From Megachile rotundata (Eukaryota; Arthropoda; Insecta; Hymenoptera; Megachilidae): a stretch of DNA of 64,000 nt. The stretch is taken from positions 1,984,001 through 2,048,000 of the forward strand of contig NC_134988.1 in NCBI RefSeq assembly GCF_050947335.1. The letters run 5' to 3'. Below, piece after piece: positions 61,753 to 64,000 of the stretch (positions within the stretch are counted from its first letter, which is position 1; every line of letters begins with the position of its first letter). The notes beneath the pieces are model-generated. The model searched no databases. It saw only the letters and a list, made by a program, of their open reading frames with translations, and was not told the DNA's origin. A program made the translations under genes and the position numbers.

Positions 61753-64000
61753 ACACAATCACAATCGTACAATCACAATCATACAATCACAATCATACAA
61801 TCACAATCATACTTTCACAATCATAATATCACAATCATACAATCACAATCATACAATCACAGTCATACAATCACAATCATACAATCACAATCATACAATC
61901 GCAAGCATACAATCACAATCAAAGAATCTCAATCATACAATCACAATCATGCAATCACAATCATACAATCATATTCATACAATCACAATCATACAATCAC
62001 AATCGTACATTCACAATCGTACAATCACAATCGCACAACCACAATCAGACAATCACACTCATACAATCACAATCATACAATCACAATCATACAATCACAA
62101 TCATACAATCACAATCATACAATCACAATCATACAATCACAATCATGCAATCACAAAAATACAATCATAATCATACAATCACAATCATACAATCGCAATC
62201 ATACAATCACAATCATACAATCATAATCATACAATCACAATCATACAATCATAATCATACAATTACAATCATACATCACAATCATACAATCACAATCATA
62301 CAATCGCAATCATACAATTACAATCTCCCAAATACAATCTCCCAAATACAATCATACAATCACAATCATACATTCAAAATCATGCAATCACACTCATACA
62401 ATCACAATCATACAATCACAATCATACAATCACAATCATACCAACGCAATCATACAATCACAATCATACAATCTCAATCATACAATCACAAACATACAAT
62501 CATAATCATACAATTACAATCATACATCACAATCATACAATCACAATCATACAATCGCAATCATACAATCACAATCATACAATCGCAATCATACAATTAC
62601 AGTCTCCCAAATACAATCTCCCAAATACAATCATACAATAACAATCATACAATCACAATCATACAATCATAATCATAGAATCACAATCATACAAGTACAA
62701 TCTCCCAAATACAATCGCCCAAATACAATCTCCCAAATACAATCAAACAATCACAATCATACAATCACAATCATACGATCACAATCATACAATGACAATC
62801 ATACAATCACAATCATACAATCACAATCATACTATCACAATCGTACAATCACAATCGTACAATCACAATCGCACACCCACAATCAGACAATCACAATCAT
62901 ACAATCACAATCATACAATCACAATCATACAATCACAATCATACTTTCACAATCATAATATCACAATCATACAATCACAATCATACAATCACAGTCATAC
63001 AATCACAATCATACGATCACAATCATACAATGACAATCATACAATCACAATCATACAATCACAATCATACTATCACAATCGTACAATCACAATCGTACAA
63101 TCCCAATCGCACACCCACAATCGGACAATCACAATCATACAATCACAATCATACAATCACAATCATACAATCACAATCATACTTTCACAATCATAATATC
63201 ACAATCATACAATCACAATCATACAATCACAGTCATACAATCACAATCATACAATCACAATCATACTATCACAATCATACAATCACAATCATACAATCAC
63301 ACTCATACAATCACAATCATACAATCACAATCATACAATCACAATCATACAATCACAATCATACAATCACAATCATACAATCACAATCATACAATCACAA
63401 TCATACAATCACAATCATACAATCGCAAGCATACAATCACAATCATACAATCTCAATCATACAATCACAATCATACAATCACAATCATACAATCACAATC
63501 ATACTTTCACAATCATAATATCACAATCATACAATCACAATCATACAATCACAGTCATACAATCACAATCATACAATCACAATCATACCATCGCAATCAT
63601 ACAATCACAATCATACAATCTCAATCATACAGTCACAAACATACAATCATAATCATACAATTACAATCATACATCACAATCATACAATCACAATCATACA
63701 ATTACAATCATACATCACAATCATACAATCACAATCATACAATCGCAATCATACAATTACAATCTCCCAAATACAATCTCCCAAATACAATCATACAATC
63801 ACAATCATACATTCAAAATCATGCAATCACACTCATACAATCACAATCATACAATCACAATCATACAATCACAATCATACCAACGCAATCATACAATCAC
63901 AATCATACAATCTCAATCATACAATCACAAACATACAATCATAATCATACAATTACAATCATACATCACAATCATACAATCACAATCATACAATCGCAAT
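61753..64000 (+). repeat. rearranged derivatives of the 2,152-bp block
   Basis: A segment like 56.8-57.4 kb (61.75-62.38 kb) is followed by another start of the block (ATG at 62382) and a further one at 63821, 1,439 bp apart. The ACAATGACAATCAT marks are only 238 bp apart here (62792 and 63030) against 629 bp in copies A and B, so 391 bp were lost. Both late copies share a change to GCAATCACACTCAT. The array runs off the window. Confidence 0.82.

Larger units (their letters stand above)
1..64000 (+). repeat. 14-bp satellite array filling the window
   Basis: Tandem monomers of consensus ACAATCACAATCAT run from the first to the last base. I saw no interruption by unrelated DNA. Almost all monomers are exactly 14 bp; recurrent exceptions are 13 bp (ACATCACAATCAT, ACATTACAATCAT) and rare 12- and 20-bp forms. 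Common variants are ACAATCGCAATCAT, ACAATCGCAAGCAT, ACAATCACATTCAT, ACAATCATAATCAT, ACAATTACAATCAT, ACATTCAAAATCAT, GCAATCACAATCAT, ACAATCTCAATCAT, ACAATTACAATCTC and CCAAATACAATCTC. The + strand consensus has no G and about 29% G+C. No gene, RNA gene or mobile element is recognisable on either strand. Eukaryotic satellite origin is inferred from length and organisation; the species and chromosomal location cannot be told. Confidence 0.98.

Noticed and set aside
166..63518. Over a hundred other open frames of 60-1,125 codons on the + strand
   Set aside because: All are overlapping readings of the same 14-bp repeat, beginning at ATG (or TTG) made by variant monomers and ending at TAA or TAG made by others. 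No codon-level conservation is visible, so none is annotated as a gene.
1..64000. A giant repetitive structural protein (silk- or glue-like exon)
   Set aside because: 13-bp monomers and frequent stop-making variants shift or close each frame, and variants fall on all three codon positions. No splice-flanked unique exon is seen in the window.
1..64000. CRISPR array
   Set aside because: There is no alternation of a 23-50 bp repeat with unique spacers; every segment is the same 14-bp family.
1..64000. Telomeric repeat or CENP-B box
   Set aside because: The monomer is not a TTAGGG-type telomere unit, and I saw no sequence fitting the TTCG...CGGG core of a CENP-B box.
1..64000. 42 bp (three monomers) equals about four DNA helical turns, suggesting nucleosome phasing
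   Set aside because: The numerical match is real, but AA steps are spaced 6 and 8 bp apart rather than about 10 bp, so there is no support for phased bending.

Overview
The whole 64 kb window is one uninterrupted tandem array of a 14-bp unit, consensus ACAATCACAATCAT. That is roughly 4,570 monomers, and both window ends lie inside the array, so the true array is longer. I found no unique sequence: no gene, RNA gene, transposon, CRISPR array, origin or promoter that I can support. An array of this length and layered organisation points to a eukaryotic nuclear satellite (centromeric, pericentromeric, subtelomeric or sex-chromosomal heterochromatin are typical sites). The sequence contains nothing that identifies the species.

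The monomer is built as 6+8 bp (ACAATC + ACAATCAT), so an older ACAATC hexamer is still visible. The + strand monomer has 7 A, 4 C, 3 T and no G; G occurs only in variant monomers. Because 14 is not a multiple of 3 and the consensus has no stop on the + strand, all three + frames read the same 14-residue repeat (QSQSYNHNHTITII). This yields spurious open frames of over 1,000 codons. The - strand is closed by TGA in every frame.

The array is not homogeneous. Variant monomers are arranged into higher-order repeats at several nested scales. From left to right: a 37-monomer, 516-bp block with a 558-bp second copy (1-1074); a 182-bp tandem pair (2124-2487); mixed blocks to about 5.9 kb; a 1,397-bp tandem duplication (about 5.9-8.7 kb); two blocks 3,971 bp apart (about 8.85-11.12 and 12.82-15.05 kb); mixed 516-bp-type blocks and a seven-copy TCTCCCAAAT run (15-19 kb); a 2,138-bp tandem block with a second copy and a 1,425-bp shortened third (18,975-24,675); mixed blocks related to the left part (24.7-32.6 kb); a tandem duplication of more than 10 kb (about 32.6-42.9 and 43.0-55.4 kb); a transition zone (55.4-57.4 kb); and a 2,152-bp tandem block with derivatives to the right edge (57.4-64.0 kb).

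Copies differ by scattered substitutions and by whole-monomer gains or losses of 14 bp (also 28, 42 and about 600 bp). That pattern fits growth and turnover by unequal exchange or replication slippage. The interest lies in this layered evolution, in the strand-asymmetric composition, and in the frame-independent repeat peptide, not in a gene system.
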